Below, piece by piece: positions 1-9,174 of a DNA stretch of 64,000 nucleotides (positions are counted from its first letter, which is position 1; every line of letters starts with the position of its first letter). Origin of the DNA: Methylocaldum sp035627495 (GTDB lineage: Bacteria > Pseudomonadota > Gammaproteobacteria > Methylococcales > Methylococcaceae); the NCBI RefSeq assembly GCF_035627495.1, contig NZ_DASPLO010000173.1:30938-94937 (forward strand), read 5' to 3'. The notes below the pieces were generated by a model that saw nothing but the letters and a program-made list of their open reading frames with translations, did no database searches and was not told the origin of the DNA. The position numbers were made by a program, and so were the translations under genes.

Positions 1-1906
1 TGCTGTCCTGGAGCTTGCTGAGTACCGCTTGCCGCGTGCTTTCGTCGGCGGTTTCAAGGCGGTCGCGCAACTGCGTCAAGGCTTCGTCCAACGCTTTGAT
101 CGCGCCGTTTTCGCCCGCCGCAGAACGGTCTTGTACGACCTGATGGAATTTCTCGATTACCTCGGGGTCAACGCCCCCTTGAGCGGGTGGGGGGAAGTTG
201 CTGAGTTGCGGGCCCATGATGAGCGACAGATCGCTGATGATGGCGAGCTTTTCGTCCTGATTCTCGGGAATGAAGTCGAGGATACTGACCACCTTGTCAA
301 CTGTCGGCAAGGCTTCGAATTCGGCTTCCTTGGCTTTGACCTCGGCTTCGCCCCGCACCAAGGAGGCCAGCGTCATGGGTGAAGTGTCTTCGAATTGCAG
401 TAGATATTTAAAGGTCTTGACCGATTCCGTATTGGGATCGCGCAGGTTGATCGGGTTGAAGTCCACGGTTACGTCGCAGAGCAGACCTGCGGAAATCAAG
501 CCCAGTAGGATGGTGATCACACGGATCGCTGGCGCATAGCGGATTGGCCAGTTGGAAAGCAGAAATGATGAGCCTTTCTTCTCTTTGCTCGGCTGTCGTG
601 GTTTCAAAGGCATGATTTTCATCAGCGCCGGCAGTATCGTGAACGTCGTCGCCAGTGCGATAAACATGCTGGTGCCGGCGATAATGCCGAGTTCGGCAAC
701 TCCCGAGTAGTTTGTCGGGATATAGGCGTAGAGACCGATAGCCGCGGTGAAGGTGCACAGAATGAGTGAGGCGCCGGTGGACGTTAGGGTATCCCGCAGG
801 GCATCCCGCTGGGATAACCCGCGTAGGACCAATTCCCGATAACGCAGACAGAAATGGGACGAATACGCATCGCCCATGCCGATAAACAGGACTGCGAACC
901 CGATGGAGATCAGGTTGAGCTGGCCGATGGCGACGGTAGCGAACCCCAGGGAGAGAATCAAGCCCATGGTCAACGCAACAAAGGTGGCGAACATCAGCTT
1001 GAGGGAGCGGTAAGCGATCCACAGGGTGGCGCAAACGAGAATGAGGGATGCGACGCTGGCGATCGAAACTCCGGTGCCGATGGTCTGCATTTCCTCATGC
1101 TCGAGCACCACCTCGCCGGTCTTGCGGACCCTCACATCGGCAAGATCTCCTTGCAATACATCCGCTACAACTTTGTCGATGGCCCCGACCGCTTTTTCGG
1201 CGGGCAGCAGTTCGTCAAAATTAAGGACCGGTGAGATGGTAATAAACCGCTTGGTGACCCCGAGGCCCTCTTCGCGGGTGAGCATCAATTGCTGCCAGGA
1301 CAGCCTGTAAGGTTTGCCTTCGCTGGCGGCGACAACCGCCTCGCGAATCTTCTCCAGCAAAGGATTTAGCTCGATTTCGAAACCCACTTCGGAAGCCTTC
1401 AACGCTTCGCCCAAGATATTGAAAAGACCGCCGAGGCTGTTGTTCTCTGAAATATGGCCGATAAAAGGCTGGGCATTGGCAAGCTGGGTGGACAAATCCT
1501 CCAACTCTTCCGAATTTAGATATAACAAGCCGTTTCGAGCAAAGAATTCGCCTTCGTCCGGAATGTGGACCGATTTGATGTCGGTCGAATTCTGTCTGAG
1601 TTTCTCGCCGATGCGTTTGACCGTTTCGGAGGTTTCCTCCGGCGTTTTGCCTTCGACCAGGAGAATGATGGTATTGACATCTTGCGGAAATGCTTTTTCC
1701 AGCTTGATGCGATTCTGCTGGAACGGCAGATCCGTGGAAATCATGTCCGCCGTGTTCGTATTGACCTTCAGGTTCTCCATGGTGTACTGGAGCGTAAACC
1801 CGCAGACGACTAAGAACAGCAAGATGACCAGCCATGGCCGGTTCAGGAAATTTTCTTCCCACCAGTGGATGAAGCGAATAAGGACATGCTCGGCGGTTCT
1901 GCTCAT
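1..1906 (-). CDS. hpnN: Hopanoid transporter HpnN (MMPL/RND family), 3' end beyond the left edge
   Basis: An open minus-strand frame runs from an ATG at 1906 through the left edge, giving 635 codons without a stop. The protein starts with MSRTAEHVLIRF and has a first membrane segment at about residues 24-40, then a periplasmic domain and a block of about five membrane helices near residues 275-425 with a sterol-sensing/MMPL look (LNLISIGFAVLFIGMGDAY). HpnN is the inner-membrane RND-type exporter that moves hopanoids to the outer membrane; full members have about 850-900 residues, so roughly a quarter is missing. It follows hpnG by 20 bp, in the same transcription unit. Other minus-strand frames here are shadows. 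The assignment rests on sequence character plus the hopanoid context. Confidence 0.9.
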   Translation of the reverse strand, partial: MSRTAEHVLIRFIHWWEENFLNRPWLVILLFLVVCGFTLQYTMENLKVNTNTADMISTDLPFQQNRIKLEKAFPQDVNTIILLVEGKTPEETSETVKRIGEKLRQNSTDIKSVHIPDEGEFFARNGLLYLNSEELEDLSTQLANAQPFIGHISENNSLGGLFNILGEALKASEVGFEIELNPLLEKIREAVVAASEGKPYRLSWQQLMLTREEGLGVTKRFITISPVLNFDELLPAEKAVGAIDKVVADVLQGDLADVRVRKTGEVVLEHEEMQTIGTGVSIASVASLILVCATLWIAYRSLKLMFATFVALTMGLILSLGFATVAIGQLNLISIGFAVLFIGMGDAYSSHFCLRYRELVLRGLSQRDALRDTLTSTGASLILCTFTAAIGLYAYIPTNYSGVAELGIIAGTSMFIALATTFTILPALMKIMPLKPRQPSKEKKGSSFLLSNWPIRYAPAIRVITILLGLISAGLLCDVTVDFNPINLRDPNTESVKTFKYLLQFEDTSPMTLASLVRGEAEVKAKEAEFEALPTVDKVVSILDFIPENQDEKLAIISDLSLIMGPQLSNFPPPAQGGVDPEVIEKFHQVVQDRSAAGENGAIKALDEALTQLRDRLETADESTRQAVLSKLQDS

Positions 1907-1926
1907 CGGTGTCTTAGTTGCGAGGG

Positions 1927-2658
1927 TTAATAACCGCCAGCGGCTGGCGGCGGAAGAAGGAAATCGGACCCCAAGAGGTGCACTGTTCGGCGAAGCGTAT
2001 TTGCGGCGGCGTTAAACGCTTTTCCGAGCCGGGCCAGCGCGACGAATTCGGCAGGATGACTCAATGCATGCCGTAGGAGTTTCGGAAGGTTAACGTCGCC
2101 CCGTTCATCTACGGCGACAGTTACGGATCGGGGAAGACTCATGCATGCCGGATCGGCTATGGCTCGAACCGCTAGGAAAGGTAAGCCTCGGGCTTCCGCA
2201 ACCGATGCTACGGCAGCGCTTTCCATATCGACGGCAACCGCGCCATTGGCGGAATGAAGCATTTGTTTTTCTGCCGAGCTCGCTACGATTTCGGGGCTTC
2301 CCCATAAAGGGCCCGACGTGATCCGCAGTGTTGGCTTGAGGGCATGGTGAGCTCTTTCGCGCCAGCCGGGGCTGACCGCATGCCCAGTGCCATCTGGGGT
2401 AACGATCCGTTCGGGCAATACCAGATCGCCGGCATTTAAGGAGTGATCGAGGGCGGCCGCGCAGCCCCAGCTTACCAGTGCTCCGATTTTGCGTTCAATC
2501 AGTCGGAATGCCGCGATTCGCGCGTTATGCGGGCCGGCGCCCGAGACCATTAACCAATGCCCCTGCGGCAGTTCCAGCTGGCAACCGAAGCCGATGCGCT
2601 GTCGGGCGAGCGTGCGAGCCTCAGCCGGCAGCGCGACTACAAATCCAATGGACTTCAC
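1927..2658 (-). CDS. hpnG: Hopanoid-associated phosphorylase/nucleosidase HpnG
   Basis: A 243-residue protein of the purine/MTA nucleoside phosphorylase fold. The signature VDMESAAVA near residue 142 contains the glutamate that contacts the ribose, and the glycine-rich start (VVALPAEA, VSGAGPHNA) is typical. HpnG removes adenine from adenosylhopane made by HpnH, on the way to ribosylhopane and bacteriohopanetetrol. The start is GTG at 2658, overlapping the shc stop by four bases (GTGA), which implies translational coupling. The C-terminus after residue 225 is proline- and glycine-rich and probably disordered. Confidence 0.92.
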   Translation of the reverse strand: MKSIGFVVALPAEARTLARQRIGFGCQLELPQGHWLMVSGAGPHNARIAAFRLIERKIGALVSWGCAAALDHSLNAGDLVLPERIVTPDGTGHAVSPGWRERAHHALKPTLRITSGPLWGSPEIVASSAEKQMLHSANGAVAVDMESAAVASVAEARGLPFLAVRAIADPACMSLPRSVTVAVDERGDVNLPKLLRHALSHPAEFVALARLGKAFNAAANTLRRTVHLLGSDFLLPPPAAGGY

Positions 2659-4622
2659 GCCGTGCTGTAGCGCTCGTTGCGATAACGCGCCAGCGCCCAG
2701 AGCGGAAAGAATTTATCGTAACCGTGGTATTTGAGATAAAAGACCTTCGGGAATCCCGGTGCGGTGAAGCAATCGTCTTTCCAGAAACCATCGGTATTTT
2801 GGGTTCTTACGAGGTAATCCACGCCGGCTTCGACTTCCGGCGAATCCGCCTCGCCCGCGGCCAAAAGCGCGAGTAATGCCAGTCCGGTCTGGAAGGCCGT
2901 GCTGGTGTGAAAGCGGCCCCGGTGTTCCGGGCTCGTGTCATGATAGGTGAAGTTGTCTTCACCCCAGCCGCCGTCCGGGCGTTGTACGCTCTTGAGCCAA
3001 GCGACCGCCTTTCTGATGCTGGGATCGGTTTTGGGAATGCGGGCCGTCTCGAAGCCTACAAGCACCGACCAGGTGCCGTAGATGTAATTGGTGCCCCAGC
3101 GTCCGAACCACGAGCCGTCCGCTTCCTGTTCCTTTCTGAGGTATTCGATCGTACGATCCAGCACCGGTTTGAGATCCGGGCGTTGCTCCAGCATCTTACC
3201 CAAGAACATTGCGCAGCGTCCGCTCACGTCGGCGGTAGGCGGATCCAGCAGGGCGCCGTGGTCCGCGAATGGTATGTGATTCAGATAATAGTGCGTGTTG
3301 TCGGCATCGAACGCGCCAAAGCCGCCGTTTTCCGATTGCATGCCGGCGATCCAGTTGGTGGCACGCCGAATGTGTTCGTCGAACTCGTAGGTTTCGGCTT
3401 GAGCCAAGGCGTGGGCGACTACGGCGCTGTCGTCCACGTCGGGGTAATAGGTGTTGTCGAACTGGAAAGCCCAGCCGCCGCCTTCCAGATTCGGGCGCTT
3501 GATACGCCAGTCGCCGGGCTCGTCCGTAAGCTGTTTGCTCGCCAGCCAGCGCAACCCGTGAGCTAAAGCGTCGTCGATCTGCGGATCTTTTTCAAACTTG
3601 TTGACTTCCTGCAGCGCCAGGCTGGATAGCCCCGTGTCCCAAATAGGCGATACGCATGGTTGGCAATAGGCGCTATCTTCGCCGACGACGAGCAGACGTT
3701 CGATGGATTCCTTGGCTATCCGGCGGTTCTCGTCTTCGGGAGGGATTCCCAAGCAGTCCATGGCCTCGTAAGCGTTAACCATGGCGGGAAAGATGGCGCC
3801 CAGGCCGTCTACCCCGTTCAAGCGCTCCATAAACCAGTCGCGAGCTTTTTCGGTGGCGTTTCGCCGCATTGCCTTGGGAATGAGGGGTTCCATCAGGCGA
3901 CCGACGCGTTCCAGCGCCAGAAGGCTTTTTCCGAGGGGCGTCTTTACATGGCTGAAATAATCCTTTTCCTTTTCCGGAGCGACGGTGAATAGCTCGCGAA
4001 CGCTGATCTTCCTCGGGTTGCGCGCTTTCACTTTGTAGCTGCACAGGATAAACAAAGGCACCATCACCGTGCGCGACCAGTAAGACACCTTGTCGAGGTG
4101 GAACGGAAACCAGCGCGGCAGCAGCATGATTTCCACCGGGATAAAAGGCACGGCGCGCCATGGCACCTGTTCAAACATGGCCAGCATGATTCGGGTGAAG
4201 ACGTTGGCGCGCGCAGCTCCACCCTGGGCCAGAATCCACTCTCTGGCTTTTTTCATATGCGGAGCGTCGATGTCGTCTCCGGCCAATTTCTGGGCGTAAT
4301 ACGCTTTTACGGTGCAACTAATGTCGCCGACGCCTCCGCGGAATAGCGGATAACTGCCGTCTTTTTGCTGATGAGCGCGCAGATAGTTGGCAATCTTGGC
4401 TTGCAGTGCCTCGTCGATCTCGTCCATGTAGTGCATCATCAGGATGTACTCGGCCGGGATGGTGCAGTCGGCTTCGAGTTCGAACACCCAATAACCGGCT
4501 TTGTATTGCAGTCCCAGCAACTCCTCTTTGGCGCGCCGGATAGCATTATCCAGCGGCGATTCGTTATAGGGTCGGACGAACACTGAATCGAGAGCGGAAA
4601 GTGCGGTCGCTTCTTTCAACAT
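2655..4622 (-). CDS. shc: Squalene-hopene cyclase
   Basis: This cytosol-facing monotopic membrane enzyme cyclises squalene to hopene/hopanol. The catalytic DVDD motif (DXDD family signature) lies at about residues 395-398, and several QW-type repeats are visible (for example GGWAFQF, NGGFGAFDAD, DGSWFGRWGTNYIYGTW, DGGWGEDN, DGFWKDD). The length of 655 residues fits the family. I use the ATG at 4622 rather than the in-frame TTG at 4628. It sits between squalene synthase (33 bp upstream) and hpnG (4-bp overlap), so substrate supply, cyclisation and side-chain processing are in one operon. Confidence 0.97.
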   Translation of the reverse strand: MLKEATALSALDSVFVRPYNESPLDNAIRRAKEELLGLQYKAGYWVFELEADCTIPAEYILMMHYMDEIDEALQAKIANYLRAHQQKDGSYPLFRGGVGDISCTVKAYYAQKLAGDDIDAPHMKKAREWILAQGGAARANVFTRIMLAMFEQVPWRAVPFIPVEIMLLPRWFPFHLDKVSYWSRTVMVPLFILCSYKVKARNPRKISVRELFTVAPEKEKDYFSHVKTPLGKSLLALERVGRLMEPLIPKAMRRNATEKARDWFMERLNGVDGLGAIFPAMVNAYEAMDCLGIPPEDENRRIAKESIERLLVVGEDSAYCQPCVSPIWDTGLSSLALQEVNKFEKDPQIDDALAHGLRWLASKQLTDEPGDWRIKRPNLEGGGWAFQFDNTYYPDVDDSAVVAHALAQAETYEFDEHIRRATNWIAGMQSENGGFGAFDADNTHYYLNHIPFADHGALLDPPTADVSGRCAMFLGKMLEQRPDLKPVLDRTIEYLRKEQEADGSWFGRWGTNYIYGTWSVLVGFETARIPKTDPSIRKAVAWLKSVQRPDGGWGEDNFTYHDTSPEHRGRFHTSTAFQTGLALLALLAAGEADSPEVEAGVDYLVRTQNTDGFWKDDCFTAPGFPKVFYLKYHGYDKFFPLWALARYRNERYSTA

Positions 4623-4654
4623 GAGCAAGGGATTCCCTGTTTGTGGTTAGCTTC

Positions 4655-5701
4655 TCACGTGTCGGTACGATTTCCCGAGAGCAGAATCTGACGGCCGCTG
4701 CGCGGCAAGCCGGATCCTGCCAGGTAAAATGCGGCGTTGAGCAGGATGTTGCTCGAACGCAGCACGCGGCCGGTGAGAACGGTCGCTTTCACCGCCCGAC
4801 GTGTAATCTTGACTTGTGATGAGGCGCTGAAATAAAGATTTTTGTTGATTTTTCGCAGGGTTAGCACCGCCATGCCCAATGCCCACAGGCAGAACTCTCT
4901 GAGTCCCGTCTCATGGGAAGGTATATAAAGAGTATAGGTAAGCGCATTCCTAAGGTGTTCGTGAGCGATTCCGATCAGTTGCTTGAACCCCTCGCAAAAT
5001 TTGGGGTTGTTATGGTCCGGTTTAAGCTCGCGCAAATCAAATCCGCATTCGTCGAAGATCTCGCGTGGCAGCCAGCAAACACCGCGGGCATGATCATCCC
5101 AAAGGTCCTTCAGAATGTTGGTCATTTGCAGGCCCTGGCCGAACGACACGGCCAGCTTCATCATTTCGTCGCGATGGGCTGCGATCTCGGGGGAGTAGTG
5201 GCAGAACAGCTTCGTGAGCATTTCTCCGACCACGCCGGCCACGTAATAGCAGTAGTCGCTCATTTCGTCCATGCTTGAAAGACCGTATCGCAAATCACGG
5301 TCTTGGAATTCGGCCATGCCTTTCGCCATGATTTCGACACAGCAAGCCAGTGCCTCCCGTTGCGGCGGATCGAAGCTGTGAGTGATGGTGATGACCCTGG
5401 GAATTAAGTGGATCAACTCATGCTCGGCCGGACTAGTGCTTTCCGAAAGGCGCGGCCCGAGTTCGTCCCTTAGGAGGTCAGCGGCCTCGCTGCTTTGGAC
5501 CACCCGCACGAATTGCTGACAGAACCTGCGCTTTTCCGCGGATGTGAACGCTGTTTCATCCTCGATGGTGTCGACTATGCGACACAACAAGTAGGCATTC
5601 GAGACCGGTTTGGCCAGGATTGGCGGCAGTTGCGGAATGGTGAGCGCGAAGGTGCGGGAAACGCCTTCCAGAAGGTGGGACTGCAGGGCGTCGTCGCTCA
5701 T
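4655..5701 (-). CDS. Squalene synthase (phytoene/squalene synthase family)
   Basis: The protein condenses two farnesyl diphosphates to squalene for the adjacent cyclase. Two aspartate-rich prenyl-diphosphate/Mg-binding motifs are visible: DTIEDE near residue 44 and NILKDLWDD near residue 195, with the YCYYVAGVVG segment at about 150-159. The form resembles the single-enzyme, eukaryote-type SQS known from Methylococcus, rather than the three-gene HpnC/D/E route; no hpnC, hpnD or hpnE is in the window. The start at ATG 5701 gives 348 residues. An in-frame TTG at 5773 would add 24 residues, but no ribosome site is seen there. Family membership is certain; the SQS-versus-HpnD distinction is inference from the second motif and the neighbours. 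Confidence 0.88.
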   Translation of the reverse strand: MSDDALQSHLLEGVSRTFALTIPQLPPILAKPVSNAYLLCRIVDTIEDETAFTSAEKRRFCQQFVRVVQSSEAADLLRDELGPRLSESTSPAEHELIHLIPRVITITHSFDPPQREALACCVEIMAKGMAEFQDRDLRYGLSSMDEMSDYCYYVAGVVGEMLTKLFCHYSPEIAAHRDEMMKLAVSFGQGLQMTNILKDLWDDHARGVCWLPREIFDECGFDLRELKPDHNNPKFCEGFKQLIGIAHEHLRNALTYTLYIPSHETGLREFCLWALGMAVLTLRKINKNLYFSASSQVKITRRAVKATVLTGRVLRSSNILLNAAFYLAGSGLPRSGRQILLSGNRTDT

Positions 5702-5880
5702 TACGTCTAAATCCAAAGAAAGGCTTCCGCTTGTGCGGACGAGTGTTGCTCCGTTCAAGTTCAAAAATTCCAACCAGTTTCTAGATGCGGTGTTCCGGCC
5801 AGTTCATCTTGAGATAAGGCAGCAACGGTGCGCTGGAAAAACCGAAGATTCTAGCTGTATTGCCCCAATCGTCAAGGTGT

Positions 5881-5918
5881 GTTGTATTTTAACGAAATTT
5901 AGTTGAGGAAAATACAAC
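5881..5918. promoter_or_regulatory. Perfect 10-bp inverted repeat in the divergent hopanoid promoter region
   Basis: GTTGTATTTT at 5881-5890 is matched exactly by its reverse complement AAAATACAAC at 5909-5918, with an 18-bp spacer. It lies in the AT-rich 426-bp gap between squalene synthase and hpnH, about 180 bp upstream of the squalene synthase ATG and 210 bp upstream of hpnH. It could be an operator for both operons or an mRNA hairpin in the squalene synthase leader. I do not recognise the motif. Apart from this repeat and general AT-richness I see no other feature in the gap. Confidence 0.45.
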
Positions 5919-6127
5919 TACAGGCTAGGATGTTACATTATAATTAAGCTTGAACTAATCGGAATTACCCGGCTTGTCGAGGTTATGGGTGATTTGGCGA
6001 ATTCCAAAGCGTATTGGTCAGGAATTCAGTATGATTTATAGTCGTCGGCGACGTGTCCTGTGTGCTGTCAACAAGAATACAGCCTAATTTTTTAGTGAAT
6101 TGAACTTGTCAACTTGGGGGAAGGTGA

Positions 6128-7234
6128 ATGAGCGTTCCAATACGGCAACAACTCAGCGTAGCGAAGTATCTTTTGCAACAAAAGTTAAAAGCGAACAAAC
6201 GTTATCCGTTAGTGTTGATGCTTGAGCCCTTGTTCCGCTGCAATTTGGCGTGTGCCGGTTGTGGAAAGATCGATTATCCCGATGAGATCTTGAATCGCCG
6301 ACTCAGCATCGACGAATGCTTGGCGGCTGTTGATGAGTGCGGTGCGCCCATTGTTTCGATTGCCGGCGGCGAACCTCTGTTGCACAAGGAACTGCCACAG
6401 ATCGTAGAAGGAATGATCCAGCGTAAGAAGTACGTCTATCTCTGTACGAATGCGCTCCTGCTCAAGAAGCGCATCGACGATTACAAGCCCTCCCCCTATC
6501 TCACCTTCTCGATACACTTGGACGGCAACCGTGAGCGCCACGATGCTTCGGTTTGTCAAAAAGGCGTGTTCGATCGGGCCGCCGAAGCTGTGGAAATGGC
6601 TATCGCACGGGGGTTCCGCGTCACCATCAACTGTACCTTGTTTCAAGGCGAAAACGCCGAAGAAATTGCGGCATTCCTTGACTACTGCAAGAAGCTCGGT
6701 GTCGAGGGTACGACCATTGCTCCGGGCTTCAGCTACGAGCACGCGCCACTGCAGGACATCTTCATCAAGATGCGCGACAGTAAGGAATTGTTCCGCAAGG
6801 TCTTCAAGCTGGGCCGCGGTCGCAAGTGGAAGCTGAATCATTCAAGTTTGTACCTGGATTTTTTGGCGGGCAACCAAAGCTACAATTGCACGCCCTGGGG
6901 TAATCCCACCCGCAACGTGTTCGGCTGGCAAAAGCCCTGTTATTTATTGGTCGATGAAGGTTATGCGCCGTCCTTCAAAGCACTGATGGAAGATACCCCC
7001 TGGCATAAGTACGGCAACTCCAAGAATCCGAAATGCGCCAATTGCATGGCCCATTGCGGATACGAAGCGAGCGCGGTGGAAGATTCCGTGAAAAATCCTT
7101 TGAAAGCGGCTTGGGTAGCTCTTTTCGGGCCGCGTACAGATGGTCCGATGGCACCCGAGCCGGTACCGGAATACGACGTCGGATCGGTCGGCGTTAAGGC
7201 AAGACCAGCCATCCGCATCGAGGCCGCCGACTGA
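6128..7234 (+). CDS. hpnH: Adenosylhopane synthase HpnH (radical SAM)
   Basis: A 368-residue radical SAM enzyme that couples the 5'-deoxyadenosyl group to diploptene to make adenosylhopane, the first step of C35 hopanoid side-chain synthesis. The cluster motif CxxxCxxC is at residues 38-45 (CNLACAGC), followed by a GGEPL SAM-binding motif near residue 80. A C-terminal cysteine group (CANCMAHCGYEA) fits the SPASM-like tail of the family. A good ribosome site (GGGGGAAGG) precedes the ATG. The gene is divergent from squalene synthase/shc/hpnG/hpnN and is followed by a strong hairpin. Confidence 0.95.
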   Translation: MSVPIRQQLSVAKYLLQQKLKANKRYPLVLMLEPLFRCNLACAGCGKIDYPDEILNRRLSIDECLAAVDECGAPIVSIAGGEPLLHKELPQIVEGMIQRKKYVYLCTNALLLKKRIDDYKPSPYLTFSIHLDGNRERHDASVCQKGVFDRAAEAVEMAIARGFRVTINCTLFQGENAEEIAAFLDYCKKLGVEGTTIAPGFSYEHAPLQDIFIKMRDSKELFRKVFKLGRGRKWKLNHSSLYLDFLAGNQSYNCTPWGNPTRNVFGWQKPCYLLVDEGYAPSFKALMEDTPWHKYGNSKNPKCANCMAHCGYEASAVEDSVKNPLKAAWVALFGPRTDGPMAPEPVPEYDVGSVGVKARPAIRIEAAD

Positions 7235-7243
7235 TTCCAACTT

Positions 7244-7284
7244 CGAAGCCGGCGGCGTCCTGAGTCAAAACGCCGCCGGCTTCG
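7244..7284 (+). terminator. Rho-independent-type terminator after hpnH
   Basis: A perfect 14-bp GC-rich stem, CGAAGCCGGCGGCG at 7244-7257 with its complement at 7271-7284, can be extended by one T-A pair and encloses a short loop. The sequence after it is pyrimidine-rich (TTCTGCTTCTCCC) without a clean T-run. It starts 10 bp after the hpnH stop and lies between convergent genes, so it may serve both strands. Confidence 0.8.
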
Positions 7285-7391
7285 TTCTGCTTCTCCCAGA
7301 TTTGTTTTACCTTCCTTGGCTAATTCGCACGACGCGCGTTGCGCCGCGAGTGCGGGAAGCATTCTTCGTTTCGTGTGGTGAGACTAATTGC

Positions 7392-7838
7392 TTATAGCCA
7401 GCGGGGCACTCGACGTTGATATTCCAGATAGCTCTCAGCAAACAGGCCGCTCAGCTTGGTTTCTTCGTAAGGAAGAAAAAGGCGATCGATCACGAAAAAG
7501 AAGCCGATCGGGGCGATGAATAGCGATGCTGAGCCGACAAAAAAGGCGAATCCGGCCAAGGCTGTGAGTATTCCTAAATACATGGGATTGCGGGTCCAGC
7601 AATAAGGGCCTTCCATGACTAGCGCAGTGGGATCGCCGGTAGGTACGAAGGTGGTTCGGAGAAGCCGGAACTGAAACAGCGCCGAAGCGCTTGTGGCAAA
7701 GCCCACGGCGATAAGTATGATTCCCAGGTGTGGTGCTTTGAGGTGAGGAATATCCGGGGCCAATTGATCTAGTCCGAAACTTAGGCCAACAAGTGCTAAG
7801 GCGATGATAGGAGGCGGAAAGCGAATTATGTGCTGCAT
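7392..7838 (-). CDS. ICMT/PEMT-like membrane methyltransferase
   Basis: A small integral membrane protein of 148 residues with about four hydrophobic segments. It carries the TRNPMYLG motif near residue 82 and the late YLEYQRRVPRW motif typical of the isoprenylcysteine carboxyl methyltransferase / phospholipid methyltransferase family in bacteria. The substrate is unknown; relatives methylate lipids or isoprenoids, which would fit the hopanoid neighbourhood but is not shown. It is convergent with hpnH and has no obvious operon partner. Confidence 0.75.
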   Translation of the reverse strand: MQHIIRFPPPIIALALVGLSFGLDQLAPDIPHLKAPHLGIILIAVGFATSASALFQFRLLRTTFVPTGDPTALVMEGPYCWTRNPMYLGILTALAGFAFFVGSASLFIAPIGFFFVIDRLFLPYEETKLSGLFAESYLEYQRRVPRWL

Positions 7839-7956
7839 TATCGAATAGCCGGACAGGGTTGATTGGCAGGGCGATGATACGTTAGGTAGCGATTGCCTGA
7901 AAAGTCTGTCGTTGTTTTGAGATGTTTCTAGCGCTGGGGCGCCAACCCCGAGTATC

Positions 7957-8691
7957 TCACTGCAAAAAATTATTAAGATCGCTTAATTGCCAATGGATGT
8001 CCGATGACCGCGCACAGAGAGCGGCGCTGATATTTTCACCAAGATCTAAATTTCGGAGCGACCATTCATCGGGATCACCGCAAGACCCCGGAATCGCCTT
8101 CCAGCGCGGAATTTCGCCGGAAGCCAGAACGCATCGGGTGAGACCGAGTCCTAAACCCCGCCCCACTGCCTTGATAAACGCTTCTTTGCGAGTCCAAACG
8201 TCAAAAAATGCCGCCAAGCGACGAGATGCTGGCAGCGAGTGCCAATAATCGCGCTCCGAAGGGGCAAAACAGCGCTCCACCAGACCTTCCACGCGCGTAA
8301 GCGGGCGCCTGATCTCAAGATCGACGCCAAGCGCCAGGTCCAGGCCGACGGCAAAGAGAGCCCGGTCTCCCGAGTGGGAAACGTTGAAGACCAATCCCTT
8401 GTCGGGTTCTGTTCCGGCCAGCCGCGGTTTGCCGTGTTCGTTACGCTCGAATTGGATGGCATACGGGGCAATGTCCAAATAACGAGCTAGCAAGCACCGC
8501 AACGCGCCTTGGGTGACAATAAATCGCCGCTGGTGAATGTCGGAGCGGAACTGCGAACAGCGATCACGCTCGGTCGGATTGAGTACCCTCCAGAAGGCAT
8601 CGCAATCACGAGGCGTAACGGCGAGATTCAAGTGCCAAACGTGGATTTCAGTGCTTGTAGGGTGCGCAACGGTATCGGACCGGGAGTTCAT
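7957..8691 (-). CDS. 4'-phosphopantetheinyl transferase (Sfp type)
   Basis: The enzyme transfers phosphopantetheine from CoA to carrier proteins. Family motifs are present in order: FNVSHSGD near residue 105, GVDLE near residue 122 (Mg-binding acidic residues) and WTRKEAFIKAVGRGLGLGL near residue 165. The length of 244 residues fits Sfp/Gsp-type enzymes rather than the short AcpS. The start at ATG 8691 has GGAGA nine bases upstream and is preferred over TTG 8700. No carrier protein or polyketide/peptide synthase is adjacent, though a FabG-type reductase lies 480 bp away on the other strand. Confidence 0.9.
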   Translation of the reverse strand: MNSRSDTVAHPTSTEIHVWHLNLAVTPRDCDAFWRVLNPTERDRCSQFRSDIHQRRFIVTQGALRCLLARYLDIAPYAIQFERNEHGKPRLAGTEPDKGLVFNVSHSGDRALFAVGLDLALGVDLEIRRPLTRVEGLVERCFAPSERDYWHSLPASRRLAAFFDVWTRKEAFIKAVGRGLGLGLTRCVLASGEIPRWKAIPGSCGDPDEWSLRNLDLGENISAALCARSSDIHWQLSDLNNFLQ

Positions 8692-9174
8692 TATGTGCAA
8701 TCTCCGTTGGGCAAAGCGGCGTTACGGGTTAGGCAATGGCAGGAGTTTCTCTTCCCCAACCGTTTCGAGCTTGTACCCGGCATGACGGAGGATTCTCTTT
8801 CTATCTCAGGTGCTTTGAGATTCGGGGTGGCTTTCATGGCGGGGAAAACCTTAAAATTCGCTCCTCGTCTCGAACGCATTGGTTAGAAGCCTGCAATCCC
8901 ATTGATCCGAAAATTTTAAAGTAAAGCATCGATAAAGGTCGGGACGGACAGCAAGCGGATCGGGTACTCAGACATTACGGATAATTTCATTCGACATCCT
9001 GCCTTTCCCTCGATAATGAAAACAAGACCGAATTATCCTCCTGAAAAATCCGATAATAGCGGATTTGCGGCTAACAGCCTCACCAAGTTCTCGATATTTT
9101 CATGAAAAGAAGATGAATCAGCGCCGACGACAGTCTCGGTTAGGTTGTGCCTTTGCTTTAAGGTGGCTGTACTG
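8692..9174. other. Gap of about 480 bp between divergent genes
   Basis: No convincing gene is seen; the short frames here have no recognisable motifs. A perfect 7-bp hairpin (AAATCCG at 9046-9052, CGGATTT at 9060-9066, 7-base loop) is the only structure noted. Promoters for the divergent transferase and reductase genes are expected here, but I cannot place them. Confidence 0.4.

Noticed and set aside
408..1862. Minus-strand frames of about 210 residues at 408-1034 and 1221-1862
   Set aside because: They lie in another frame of hpnN; their Arg/His/Pro-rich composition is typical of shadows, and the HpnN frame gives a coherent membrane protein through the whole region.
8509..8924. Plus-strand frames over the phosphopantetheinyl transferase start and the gap after it
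   Set aside because: They are antisense to the transferase and lack family motifs or a ribosome site.
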